Assembly: GCA_002365735.1 (NCBI GenBank)
Contig: DEZY01000126.1
Coordinates: forward strand, 49,300 to 54,560
Reading direction: 5' to 3'
DNA: 5,261 bases
Source of the DNA: Actinobacteria bacterium UBA3120
GTDB lineage: Bacteria; Actinomycetota; Actinomycetes; S36-B12
Position numbers and translations under genes: made by a program. Under the pieces are notes generated by a model, which was given only the letters and a program-made list of their open reading frames with translations, was not told the DNA's origin and searched no databases. Of this stretch, positions 1-5,261 are shown piece after piece. The stretch's first letter is position 1. The number at the start of each line of letters is the position of its first letter.

Positions 1-982
1 ATGTGCCCAGTGGGATTACTTCTTGAACCTGCATTCCGGGCTCGGTGAGAGTCCCGGTCTTATCCACGCATACGGTGTCAACTCGGGCTAAGACTTCGAC
101 GGCCGGCAGATCCTGAACAAGTACCCTCCTTCTCGCAAGTTCAATAACAGACACCGCCATTGCGATAGAGGTAAGAAGGACGAGTCCCTCTGGCACCATC
201 GTGACAATGCCAGCGATTGTTCCTCTGATTGCCTCGTCGAGGGGCAACTGTGCCTCGATAAATTGCGAGAGAAAAAGTGTGATTCCCACAGGAAGTAGGA
301 AATAGGAAACGTACTTGATGAACTTATTGATTGAATCGCGAAGTTCCGAATTCGTAGTTTGAAATTGTGTGGCCGCTTCGGTGAGGCCTGCCGCAAATGA
401 ATCGCGCCCAATCTTCGTTGCGCGCATGTACCCAGCACCCGCAACCACGAAGGAACCGCTCATGACCGAATCGCCCACTTGCTTGTCAACCGGATCCGCT
501 TCGCCCGTGAGCAGGCTCTCATCAATTTCTAGACCCTGAGACTTTTCAATTTTTCCATCAACGACTAACTGATTGCCCGTGCCCAGCACGATGAGATCGC
601 CGAGCACTATCTCTCGTGGGGTGATCTCTTGATCGGATCCATCCCGGCGAACAACTGGTTTCGCTTCCCCGATGACCGCAAGCCTTTCCAGGGCGCGAGC
701 GGCGCGGTACTCCTGAATTGTGCCAATCAGAGTATTGGCCACAATGACGAAGCCGAAAAGGGAATCCTGCCACGGTGCCACGATCAACATGACTATCCAC
801 ATTGATCCAATTAAGAAGTTGAACCAGGTCAGCGTATTTGCTGTGATAATGCTGGAAAGGCTCCGCGAATTAGCGTCCGGCGCATCATTAATTTGACCGG
901 ACGCGATCCGCTGTTCAACTTCGGCCCGGGTAAGCCCAGCAAAAGAGTCCAGACCAGCACTACGTGGGTGCTCACGGCTCAT
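1..982 (-). CDS. ctpE: Cation-transporting P-type ATPase, CtpE-like (N-terminal part, cut by window edge)
   Basis: This is the N-terminal 327 residues of a P-type ATPase, an inner-membrane pump that couples ATP hydrolysis to cation transport. The frame is open from ATG 980-982 to base 2, so the gene continues past the left edge; complete CtpE proteins are about 800 residues, so more than half is missing. Visible parts are: hydrophobic helices at about 50-69 and 73-90; the actuator domain at about 105-205 with the TGE motif at 159-161; helices at about 222-243 and 252-280 with PEGL at 264-267; and the phosphorylation motif DKTGTLT with the acceptor Asp at 307. The stretches MVPEGLVLLTS and VQDLPAVE, and PEGL followed by Val rather than Pro, match my memory of mycobacterial CtpE, which has been linked to Ca2+ uptake. 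The substrate here is inferred. An in-frame TAA lies 9 bases upstream of the ATG, so the start is well bounded. No clear Shine-Dalgarno is present. Confidence 0.93.
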   Translation of the reverse strand, partial: MSREHPRSAGLDSFAGLTRAEVEQRIASGQINDAPDANSRSLSSIITANTLTWFNFLIGSMWIVMLIVAPWQDSLFGFVIVANTLIGTIQEYRAARALERLAVIGEAKPVVRRDGSDQEITPREIVLGDLIVLGTGNQLVVDGKIEKSQGLEIDESLLTGEADPVDKQVGDSVMSGSFVVAGAGYMRATKIGRDSFAAGLTEAATQFQTTNSELRDSINKFIKYVSYFLLPVGITLFLSQFIEAQLPLDEAIRGTIAGIVTMVPEGLVLLTSIAMAVSVIELARRRVLVQDLPAVEVLARVDTVCVDKTGTLTEPGMQVQEVIPLGT

Positions 983-994
983 GCCACCACGTTA
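983..994 (-). promoter_or_regulatory. Putative -10 element of ctpE, leaderless arrangement
   Basis: On the minus strand the hexamer TAACGT (989-994) fits the actinobacterial TANNNT -10 consensus. It ends 6 nt before the ATG, so transcription would start at or next to the A of the start codon. No good -35 is seen 16-18 bp upstream. Support comes from the same spacing at three other starts in the window. Confidence 0.5.
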
Positions 995-1030
995 CCTGAA
1001 CCACAGAGCCAGCACATACTTCACGGTGCC

Positions 1031-1041
1031 CGTGCTGCACG
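1031..1041. promoter_or_regulatory. Perfect inverted repeat in the ctpE / DUF3109-like divergent spacer; possible operator
   Basis: CGTGC-T-GCACG is a perfect 5-bp inverted repeat around a single central base. It sits in the noncoding divergent spacer and covers the place where a -35 element for the plus-strand gene would be, about 17 bp upstream of its TAGGCT. That position would suit a repressor site. It is short enough to be chance, and I do not recognise it as the site of a named regulator. Confidence 0.3.
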
Positions 1042-1057
1042 AACTACCCAGTGGACC

Positions 1058-1069
1058 TAGGCTGAAGTA
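1058..1069 (+). promoter_or_regulatory. Putative -10 element of the DUF3109-like gene (and radA), leaderless arrangement
   Basis: TAGGCT (1058-1063) fits TANNNT and ends 6 nt before the ATG at 1070, placing the expected transcription start on the first base of the codon. No Shine-Dalgarno is seen between them. The -35 region (around 1035-1040) is a poor match to consensus. With only 16 bp between the two genes, this promoter probably also serves radA. Confidence 0.5.
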
Positions 1070-1861
1070 ATGCCTGAAGTCCCCCTTGATTTCCCCAGAG
1101 CCTGGGTCGAGTTCGTCGACCCATCAGATGACGACCAATTGATCCGTTGCGATCTGACTTGGCTCACTTCCAAGTACAACTGCATTTTCGGTAGAGGCTG
1201 TAAAGGCATTGACGCCGAGCGTCCCGATGCGGGCTGCTGTTCCCACGGTGCTCATTTCTCTGAAAAGAAGGATGAGAAGCGAGTACGCAAATGGGTTAAG
1301 AAACTTACCCCCGAGCTGTGGGAGAACTACGAACTTGGACATGGGAAAAAAGGCTGGATTGAGAAAGAAGATGGGGCCGATAAAACCCGAGTCGTCAAGG
1401 GTGCCTGTATTTTTCACAACTCTGAAGGCTTCGAAGGTGGCTACGGGTGCGCACTGCACCATTTGGCCGAAAAAGAGGGCGTTCACTTCATCGAGACTAA
1501 GCCAGACGTCTGCTGGCAACTTCCCCTCAGACGTTCCTATGACAATGTGACCTACGAGGATGGCCGTGAGCGCCAAGTCGTCGTCTTGGGCGAGTATGAC
1601 CGTCGTGCTTGGGGAGCCGGTGGAGCCGATCATGATTGGTACTGCACAGGTAACACCGAAGCGCATACCGCTAGCGAGCCGGTCTACATCAATTCAAAGG
1701 ACGAAATCGTTGCCCTGATTGGGGCACCGGCTTATGAGGAACTTGCTCAGCTATGTCGGAACCGCGAGGCTGTGATCACAAGTTTTAATCAGCGGGGTAA
1801 AAAGTCAGACCCCACTGCCAGAATTGGTCTGTCAATTCACCCTGCTGACCCGCAGGACTAA
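1070..1861 (+). CDS. Cysteine-rich DUF3109/YkgJ-like conserved protein, probable metal-binding
   Basis: This 263-residue soluble protein has no signal peptide or membrane segment. Ten cysteines are visible: 27, 38, 43, 56, 57, 113, 127, 148, 192 and 229. The arrangement C-x4-C-x12-CC-x-H near the N-terminus, then GACIFHN (112-117), YGCALHH (125-131) and KPDVCWQLPLR (144-154), resembles the DUF3109/YkgJ class. In that class a CC pair and a later 'KPxxCxxxPxR' element are thought to chelate zinc or iron. A further WYCTGN motif lies at 190-195, followed by His199. Actinobacterial relatives are uncharacterised as far as I know, so no reaction is assigned. ATG 1070 is chosen because the homologous-looking N-terminal block follows directly and TAGGCT is spaced for a leaderless mRNA. 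The gene precedes radA by 16 bp and is divergent from the ctpE-like pump. Existence is near certain; family assignment is moderate. Confidence 0.85.
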   Translation: MPEVPLDFPRAWVEFVDPSDDDQLIRCDLTWLTSKYNCIFGRGCKGIDAERPDAGCCSHGAHFSEKKDEKRVRKWVKKLTPELWENYELGHGKKGWIEKEDGADKTRVVKGACIFHNSEGFEGGYGCALHHLAEKEGVHFIETKPDVCWQLPLRRSYDNVTYEDGRERQVVVLGEYDRRAWGAGGADHDWYCTGNTEAHTASEPVYINSKDEIVALIGAPAYEELAQLCRNREAVITSFNQRGKKSDPTARIGLSIHPADPQD

Positions 1862-1867
1862 AACAAC

Positions 1868-1871
1868 AGGA
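1868..1871 (+). promoter_or_regulatory. Shine-Dalgarno site of radA
   Basis: AGGA ends 6 nt before ATG 1878, within the 16-bp spacer after the upstream stop. It selects ATG 1878 over the in-frame TTG at 1824, which would overlap the upstream gene and add 18 residues ahead of the usual RadA N-terminus. It also contrasts with the leaderless-looking starts elsewhere in the window. Confidence 0.7.
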
Positions 1872-1877
1872 CTCAAC

Positions 1878-3269
1878 ATGGCAAAAAGCGCCGCAAAAGC
1901 ACCACAGTTTCGCTGCACCGAGTGTGGCTGGGCTACCGGCAAATGGGCTGGGCGCTGTGGTGAATGTCAATCTTGGGGCACCGTAGAGGAAGTCGGTGTC
2001 GTTACCGCTACTACTAAGGCAAGAGCAACGACATCACCCGCACTTGCTATCAATGAGATTGACGTTTCTGCAGCACAAGCTCATAGCACCGGGATCGGCG
2101 AATTCGATCGGGCACTCGGAGGTGGATTCGTGCCTGGAGCCGTGCTCCTACTCGCTGGAGAACCAGGGGTGGGCAAATCAACACTGCTCTTGGCGGTGGC
2201 AGCGCAGTGGGCGCGCCTGGGGCACAAGGTCCTTTATCTCACGGGCGAGGAATCTGCCGCCCAAGTCCGACTACGCGCCGAGCGCATCGACGCTCTCAGC
2301 GACTCACTCTTCCTCGCAGCCGAAACCGACCTTGGGGTAGCTCTGGGTCACATTGAACAAACGAACCCATCACTACTCATTGTTGACTCAGTCCAAACCA
2401 TCTCAAGCGCCGACGTCGACGGAGTTGGCGGTGGAGTCACCCAGGTCAAGGAAGTCGCCGCCTCACTCATTCGGGCGGCCAAGTCGAGGAATATGACCAC
2501 GGTACTTGTTGGCCATGTGACAAAAGATGGCAGCGTCGCAGGCCCGCGGGCACTCGAGCACCTCGTGGACGTGGTCTTGCAATTTGAAGGAGATCGACAC
2601 GGACCCCTTCGCCTAGTGCGTGCGGTAAAAAATCGTTATGGCCCAGCCGACGAAATCGGCTGCTTCGAGTTGACCGAGGACGGTATTTACGGACTCCCCG
2701 ACCCCAGTGGCCTATTTCTCGGTGACCGAACCCACCCCGTCCCTGGAACCTGCGTCACCATCACCGTCGAAGGAAAGCGACCGCTGGTCGCCGAAGTTCA
2801 GGCCCTGATTGCGCCTTCTAGTTCACCCCAACCCCGACGGGTGACCAGCGGCCTTGATTCTTCTCGGACGGCCATGATGTTGGGGATCTTGGAGCGTCGC
2901 GCAGGCCTCAAACTCTCTACCGCGGATTGCTTCGTGGCAACAGTTGGCGGAATGCGCCTACTGGAACCGGCAACTGATTTAGCAACAGCGCTTGCAATCG
3001 TCAGCAGCGTGAAGGACATTTCACTACCCAGCGGTCTCGTTGCCATTGGTGAACTTGGACTAGCCGGCGACATTCGCCGGATAACCGGTCTTGAGAAGCG
3101 GCTAGATGAAGCGGCCCGACTGGGTTTCACCGATGCAATTATTCCGATCGGCGCAACTGTGAAAACTCAGGGAATCCTCACCCATCCTGTGTCCAATATT
3201 GCGCAAGCGGTAACCGTGATGACCACACTCACCGCACACTCGAAGCCTGATAAAGTGCCGAACTCTTAA
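1878..3269 (+). CDS. radA: DNA repair protein RadA (Sms), zinc-finger RecA-like ATPase with Lon-like domain
   Basis: RadA is a RecA-family ATPase that drives branch migration of recombination intermediates in the cytoplasm. The 463-residue product has the full family layout at typical length. It has a C4 zinc finger at C13, C16, C27 and C30, then a RecA-like core with Walker A GEPGVGKST at 94-102 and Walker B LLIVDS at 166-171. The RadA signature KNRYG at 251-255 follows (often KNRFG), then a C-terminal Lon-protease-like domain at about 290-450. The segment ISSADVDGVGGGVTQV at 175-190 is typical of actinobacterial RadA as I recall it. No key residue is missing. It probably shares a transcript with the DUF3109-like gene. 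Its stop codon overlaps the stop of the convergent membrane-protein gene, and disA, its usual downstream partner in M. tuberculosis, is not here. Confidence 0.97.
   Translation: MAKSAAKAPQFRCTECGWATGKWAGRCGECQSWGTVEEVGVVTATTKARATTSPALAINEIDVSAAQAHSTGIGEFDRALGGGFVPGAVLLLAGEPGVGKSTLLLAVAAQWARLGHKVLYLTGEESAAQVRLRAERIDALSDSLFLAAETDLGVALGHIEQTNPSLLIVDSVQTISSADVDGVGGGVTQVKEVAASLIRAAKSRNMTTVLVGHVTKDGSVAGPRALEHLVDVVLQFEGDRHGPLRLVRAVKNRYGPADEIGCFELTEDGIYGLPDPSGLFLGDRTHPVPGTCVTITVEGKRPLVAEVQALIAPSSSPQPRRVTSGLDSSRTAMMLGILERRAGLKLSTADCFVATVGGMRLLEPATDLATALAIVSSVKDISLPSGLVAIGELGLAGDIRRITGLEKRLDEAARLGFTDAIIPIGATVKTQGILTHPVSNIAQAVTVMTTLTAHSKPDKVPNS
3266..3269. other. Shared TTAA: overlapping stop codons of convergent genes
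   Basis: The tetranucleotide TTAA encodes the radA TAA stop on the plus strand (3267-3269) and the TAA stop of the membrane protein on the minus strand (3266-3268). There is no intergenic space for a terminator, so each transcript must end inside the opposing gene. Confidence 0.95.
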
Positions 3270-3880
3270 TTCTTCTTGGTCAAGGCAAAAGGAGTCGCTT
3301 CACTGAAGACATCGAGGTTGCGACCGATCACCTCATAGCGTCCCACCTTGGCCGCCTTATCGCTCTCGGGACATCCTGGCTCGCTAAGTTGACCATTCCA
3401 CTCGATAGTGGATGCGACTCGGTCATCGGGTTCTAGGGTCACAACTTTAGTCTTCTTGCTCGGCGAACAGTCATCGCTTGACCACGCGTGATACCCGCCT
3501 GATTTAACTTCAAGTTCATTGGCTTTGGGTCCCACATCCCGCAAACAGGCGACGCTGCCCGTGTTTTCGATGGTCAGCGTCAACACGGGCTCTTTGCCCA
3601 CTTTGTAGGTTGAGGAATCAGTACTTCCTTCCACCAGAATTGCCGAGTCCAGACAGTCAATGGGATCGGTTGTCACGGGAGTGAGGCCCACTTGGGGATC
3701 AACTGATTCAGACACCGCAACAGCAGGCTCAACAATCGGGGTTTCGGTCGAGCTTGAACTAGTAACCGCTCGAAATACCCAGATCAGGCCGAACAGAAGA
3801 AGGAGGACGATTACCAGCAGTGCAGCCCTACGCACCCAGTAGACACCGGGTGACTCAGGACCGATCGGCTGCATGCTCAC
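3266..3880 (-). CDS. Single-pass membrane protein with extracytoplasmic four-cysteine domain (Rv3587c-like)
   Basis: No enzymatic function is recognised. Numbered from ATG 3874 (202 residues), the product has a short cytoplasmic N-terminus with Arg15-Arg16 and one strongly hydrophobic helix at about 17-36. A Ser/Thr/Pro-rich linker to about 70 follows, then an extracytoplasmic domain with cysteines at 74, 110, 136 and 168, enough for two disulfides. The domain includes IENTGSVACLRDVG (102-115) and WSSDDC (131-136), followed by a PGC (166-168). This looks like a beta-sandwich and matches my memory of the M. tuberculosis Rv3587c family, which lies between disA and mutY. GTG 3880 (204 residues) is chosen because TACTGT lies exactly 6 nt upstream. 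ATG 3874, with GGAG 8 nt upstream, is the alternative. A longer frame to 4039 is rejected because it runs through the mutY start. Gene existence is strong; role unknown. Confidence 0.85.
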   Translation of the reverse strand: MSMQPIGPESPGVYWVRRAALLVIVLLLLFGLIWVFRAVTSSSSTETPIVEPAVAVSESVDPQVGLTPVTTDPIDCLDSAILVEGSTDSSTYKVGKEPVLTLTIENTGSVACLRDVGPKANELEVKSGGYHAWSSDDCSPSKKTKVVTLEPDDRVASTIEWNGQLSEPGCPESDKAAKVGRYEVIGRNLDVFSEATPFALTKKN

Positions 3881-3892
3881 GACTCCACAGTA
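3881..3892 (-). promoter_or_regulatory. Putative -10 element of the Rv3587c-like gene
   Basis: On the minus strand TACTGT (3887-3892) fits TANNNT and ends 6 nt before GTG 3880. If the transcript starts there, the GGAG at 3883-3886 lies outside the mRNA and GTG is the true start. If it starts further upstream, GGAG could serve ATG 3874. The -35 region is weak. Confidence 0.45.
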
Positions 3893-3893
3893 A

Positions 3894-3908
3894 TGCGGTG
3901 CCCACGCA
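3894..3908. promoter_or_regulatory. Interrupted palindrome in the centre of the membrane protein / mutY divergent spacer
   Basis: TGC(G)GTG-CC-CACGCA gives six complementary pairs with one bulged G. It is centred at about 3901, near the midpoint between the two divergent starts, between both predicted -10 elements. A regulator bound here could affect both genes. It is short and imperfect, so a chance origin is quite possible. Confidence 0.25.
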
Positions 3909-3914
3909 GCATGA

Positions 3915-3926
3915 AACGATCCCCTT
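3915..3926 (+). promoter_or_regulatory. Putative -10 element of mutY (imperfect)
   Basis: AACGAT (3915-3920) keeps the second-position A and final T of TANNNT but lacks the first T. It ends 6 nt before GTG 3927, the same spacing as at the other divergent starts. No Shine-Dalgarno is present before this GTG. Confidence 0.35.
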
Positions 3927-4799
3927 GTGAGTACCCCCAATCTGGATCCGCACACGGTCATTACTTGGTATGCCAGTGAGGCCCGAGCCCTCCCCTGGCG
4001 GGACACAAGCCCATGGGGTGTTTTGGTGAGTGAATTCATGCTTCAGCAAACACCGGTCGCCCGGGTTCTGCCCAGGTGGCAATTATGGCTGGAGCGTTGG
4101 CCTACCCCAACAGAGTTGGCAAACTGTTCGGTCGCCGAGGCAATCCGGACTTGGGGAAACTTGGGCTACCCCCGTCGAGCCAAACGGCTGTATGAAAGCG
4201 CAGCGATCATTACCCAACAATTTGATGGAGAGGTCCCCGCGACTTACGAAGAACTGATTTCGCTGCCCGGCGTAGGTGAATACACCGCCAATGCGGTCCT
4301 AGCATTTGCATTCGGGCAACGATCTCTAGTCCTTGATGTGAACGTTCGCAGACTATTGGCTCGCGCTTGGCTTGGCCAATCCCACCAAGCCGCAACAGTT
4401 TCACTAGTTGAACGTTCACTCGCGCAAGAGCTTCTCCCGGTCAGTAGCCACCGTTGCGTGCAATGGTCGGCAGCATCAATGGAGCTCGGCGCATTGATCT
4501 GCACGGCACGCGATCCATTGTGTTCAGAGTGCCCAATCGTCAATGACTGCAAGTGGTTTGCGCAGGGAAAGCCGCTTTCTGCTATTCCGAAAAGGAGTCA
4601 AGCACGCTATGAAGGAAGTGTTCGACAGGAGCGTGGGCGAATCTTAAAGATATTGCGAGATAATGAAAAACCGATGAGCGTGAAGAAGCTTTCGCAGCAA
4701 ACGCCAGACAATCAGCGCTTCGAAATTTCCTTAACTCAACTGGCGAATGAAGGAATGATCACGAAAATCGGATCGAGTTACGCACTACCGAATTCGTAG
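3927..4799 (+). CDS. mutY: A/G-specific adenine glycosylase MutY
   Basis: MutY removes adenine mispaired with 8-oxoguanine, preventing G:C to T:A changes. The 290-residue product has the helix-hairpin-helix GPD glycosylase fold. It carries SEFMLQQTPV with catalytic Glu36, LGYPRRA at 79-85, the hairpin LPGVGEYTA at 113-121, and catalytic Asp137 in LDVNVRR. A complete [4Fe-4S] set is present at C192, C199, C202 and C208 with the family spacing C-x6-C-x2-C-x5-C. The C-terminus (about 230-288) is short and resembles a winged-helix module instead of the NUDIX-like 8-oxoG domain of E. coli MutY (about 350 residues); this agrees with other actinobacterial MutY proteins of about 300 residues. GTG 3927 is the first start after an in-frame TGA at 3912-3914. 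The 3' end overlaps the convergent membrane-protein gene by 15 bp. Confidence 0.96.
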   Translation: MSTPNLDPHTVITWYASEARALPWRDTSPWGVLVSEFMLQQTPVARVLPRWQLWLERWPTPTELANCSVAEAIRTWGNLGYPRRAKRLYESAAIITQQFDGEVPATYEELISLPGVGEYTANAVLAFAFGQRSLVLDVNVRRLLARAWLGQSHQAATVSLVERSLAQELLPVSSHRCVQWSAASMELGALICTARDPLCSECPIVNDCKWFAQGKPLSAIPKRSQARYEGSVRQERGRILKILRDNEKPMSVKKLSQQTPDNQRFEISLTQLANEGMITKIGSSYALPNS

Positions 4800-4800
4800 T
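4784..4800. other. Near-palindrome across the overlapping stops of mutY and the convergent gene
   Basis: ACTA(C)CGAATTCGTAGT folds on itself through an 8-base perfect core CGAATTCG and four flanking pairs with one bulged C. Its arms contain the TAG stop of mutY (4797-4799) and, on the other strand, the TAG stop of the convergent gene (4785-4787). An AT-rich but not T-only stretch follows on the plus strand. It could act as a weak two-way terminator or be a by-product of the overlapping frames. Confidence 0.35.
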
Positions 4801-5246
4801 AATTCTTCTCCATCAATTGATCGAACTATGGCTCGGTCCGCGAACGGATCTTGTAGCAGCACATCAAGCCAGATTTCACCTGAACCTGAACTTTCTTGGC
4901 AACTGCTGCTCCTGGGGCCGGTCAAAGTAACCGATATCTCAAGGTCACTCTCGGACTCAATGGCCGTGACGGCAAGTTCTTGATCCTCGCAAATCCCCGA
5001 ACGTGGCGGCGTAACTAATACTTGGATTACGTCCACATCTACGGTTGGTCGGTAACCGGTTGGCTGTAAATCTTCACTGACTTGGCCCAAGGATGAGAAC
5101 GGACCAGTCCCTGAAGTGAGACCCCAAATACCCAACAACAGCAACACCCCGACGATTCCAGCAATAAAAAAACCGACCCAGCGTGGAAAACCACGCTTGG
5201 GCCGGTCAAACTCGTTCAAGCCAGGGATCAAAGGGCCGCCGTTCAC
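4785..5246 (-). CDS. Single-pass membrane protein of unknown function (start may lie beyond window)
   Basis: I do not recognise a named family. Read from GTG 5246 the product is 153 residues. It has a polar N-terminus with a basic patch (DRPKRGFPRW, 14-23), one hydrophobic helix at about 24-43, a Gly/Ser/Thr-rich linker, and an extracytoplasmic domain from about 68. That domain has two cysteines (86 and 116) that could pair. It ends in a repeat-free segment, LLQDPFADRAIV (130-141), resembling the 'L..PLGDR.V.D' element common in small secreted actinobacterial proteins; this link is from memory. The frame stays open upstream to the window edge (five more codons, none an ATG, GTG or TTG), so an earlier start outside the window is possible. 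The 3' end overlaps mutY by 15 bp. Its layout parallels the other membrane protein here, without clear sequence similarity. Confidence 0.75.
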   Translation of the reverse strand: MNGGPLIPGLNEFDRPKRGFPRWVGFFIAGIVGVLLLLGIWGLTSGTGPFSSLGQVSEDLQPTGYRPTVDVDVIQVLVTPPRSGICEDQELAVTAIESESDLEISVTLTGPRSSSCQESSGSGEIWLDVLLQDPFADRAIVRSIDGEELLRIR

Positions 5247-5254
5247 CGCTATCG

Positions 5255-5260
5255 CCCACC
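5255..5260 (-). promoter_or_regulatory. Possible Shine-Dalgarno site for the right-hand membrane protein
   Basis: On the minus strand GGTGGG lies 8 nt before GTG 5246. It is the main support for that start. The hexamer at the leaderless position is TGGGCG, not TANNNT, so this gene probably has a leader or lies downstream in an operon whose beginning is outside the window. Confidence 0.35.
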
Positions 5261-5261
5261 A

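Noticed and set aside
88..800. Two minus-strand open frames (88-444 and 558-800) in the ATPase region
   Set aside because: Both are out of frame with the CtpE-like coding sequence, which covers the region continuously with all P-type ATPase motifs; there is no frameshift.
1063..1080. Direct repeat TGAAGT flanking the start codon at 1070
   Set aside because: Only six bases, one copy within the coding sequence and one overlapping the -10 element; no support for a function.
1124..1666. Minus-strand open frame of 180 codons inside the DUF3109-like gene
   Set aside because: It is antisense to a gene with clear conserved motifs, and its translation shows no recognisable domain; it is a shadow frame.
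1824..1877. In-frame N-terminal extension of RadA from a TTG at 1824
   Set aside because: It would overlap the upstream gene by 38 bp and add residues unlike RadA. ATG 1878 has an AGGA site and begins just before the zinc finger, as in the family.
3314..3334. Inverted repeat GAGGT...ACCTC just past the radA stop as a radA terminator
   Set aside because: The 5-bp stem has an 11-base loop, no T-run follows, and it is fully inside the convergent coding sequence; likely chance.
3881..4039. Longer frame for the Rv3587c-like protein starting at 4039
   Set aside because: The extra residues run antisense through the well-supported mutY N-terminus and would put a long non-hydrophobic segment before the membrane helix; GTG 3880 or ATG 3874 gives the normal layout.
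4812..4821. Perfect 10-base palindrome ATCAATTGAT
   Set aside because: It lies within the coding sequence of the right-hand membrane protein, has no loop or T-tract, and AT-rich palindromes of this size arise easily by chance.

Overview
The window reads as a chromosomal housekeeping segment of an actinobacterium with moderate GC content (mid-50s percent by eye, not counted). This rests on the proteins: a CtpE-type P-type ATPase, RadA and a MutY without a NUDIX domain in their actinobacterial forms, and a membrane protein resembling the M. tuberculosis Rv3587c family between radA and mutY. Family resemblances are from memory of the proteins, not from a search. I see no mobile element, CRISPR array, RNA gene or sign of recent transfer.

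Layout. Bases 1-982 (minus) hold the first 327 residues of the ATPase, cut by the left edge. An 87-bp divergent spacer (983-1069) separates it from a plus-strand pair: a cysteine-rich DUF3109/YkgJ-like protein (1070-1861) and, 16 bp later, radA (1878-3269). radA meets a minus-strand single-pass membrane protein (3266-3880) tail to tail, both stops falling in one TTAA. A divergent spacer of about 46 bp leads to mutY (3927-4799, plus), which overlaps by 15 bp the 3' end of a second minus-strand single-pass membrane protein (4785-5246, start possibly beyond the right edge). Coding density is near total; no gap reaches 300 bases.

How the genes relate. RadA (recombination branch migration) and MutY (removal of adenine opposite 8-oxoguanine) are DNA maintenance proteins. 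In M. tuberculosis the corresponding order is radA-disA-Rv3587c-canB-mutY. Here disA, the c-di-AMP synthase gene, and canB are absent from this interval. The ATPase (Ca2+ in the mycobacterial relative) and the DUF3109-like protein (probable metal-binding cysteines) share a divergent promoter region.

The most notable regulatory signal is a repeated promoter geometry. At the four starts in the two divergent spacers, a -10-like hexamer (TANNNT three times, once with its first T replaced) ends exactly 6 nt before the start codon. This implies leaderless mRNAs. By contrast radA, internal to an operon, has a Shine-Dalgarno AGGA. I found no convincing new multi-gene system. The best leads are the leaderless pattern, the missing disA, and the symmetric elements in the divergent spacers and at the mutY stop overlap.
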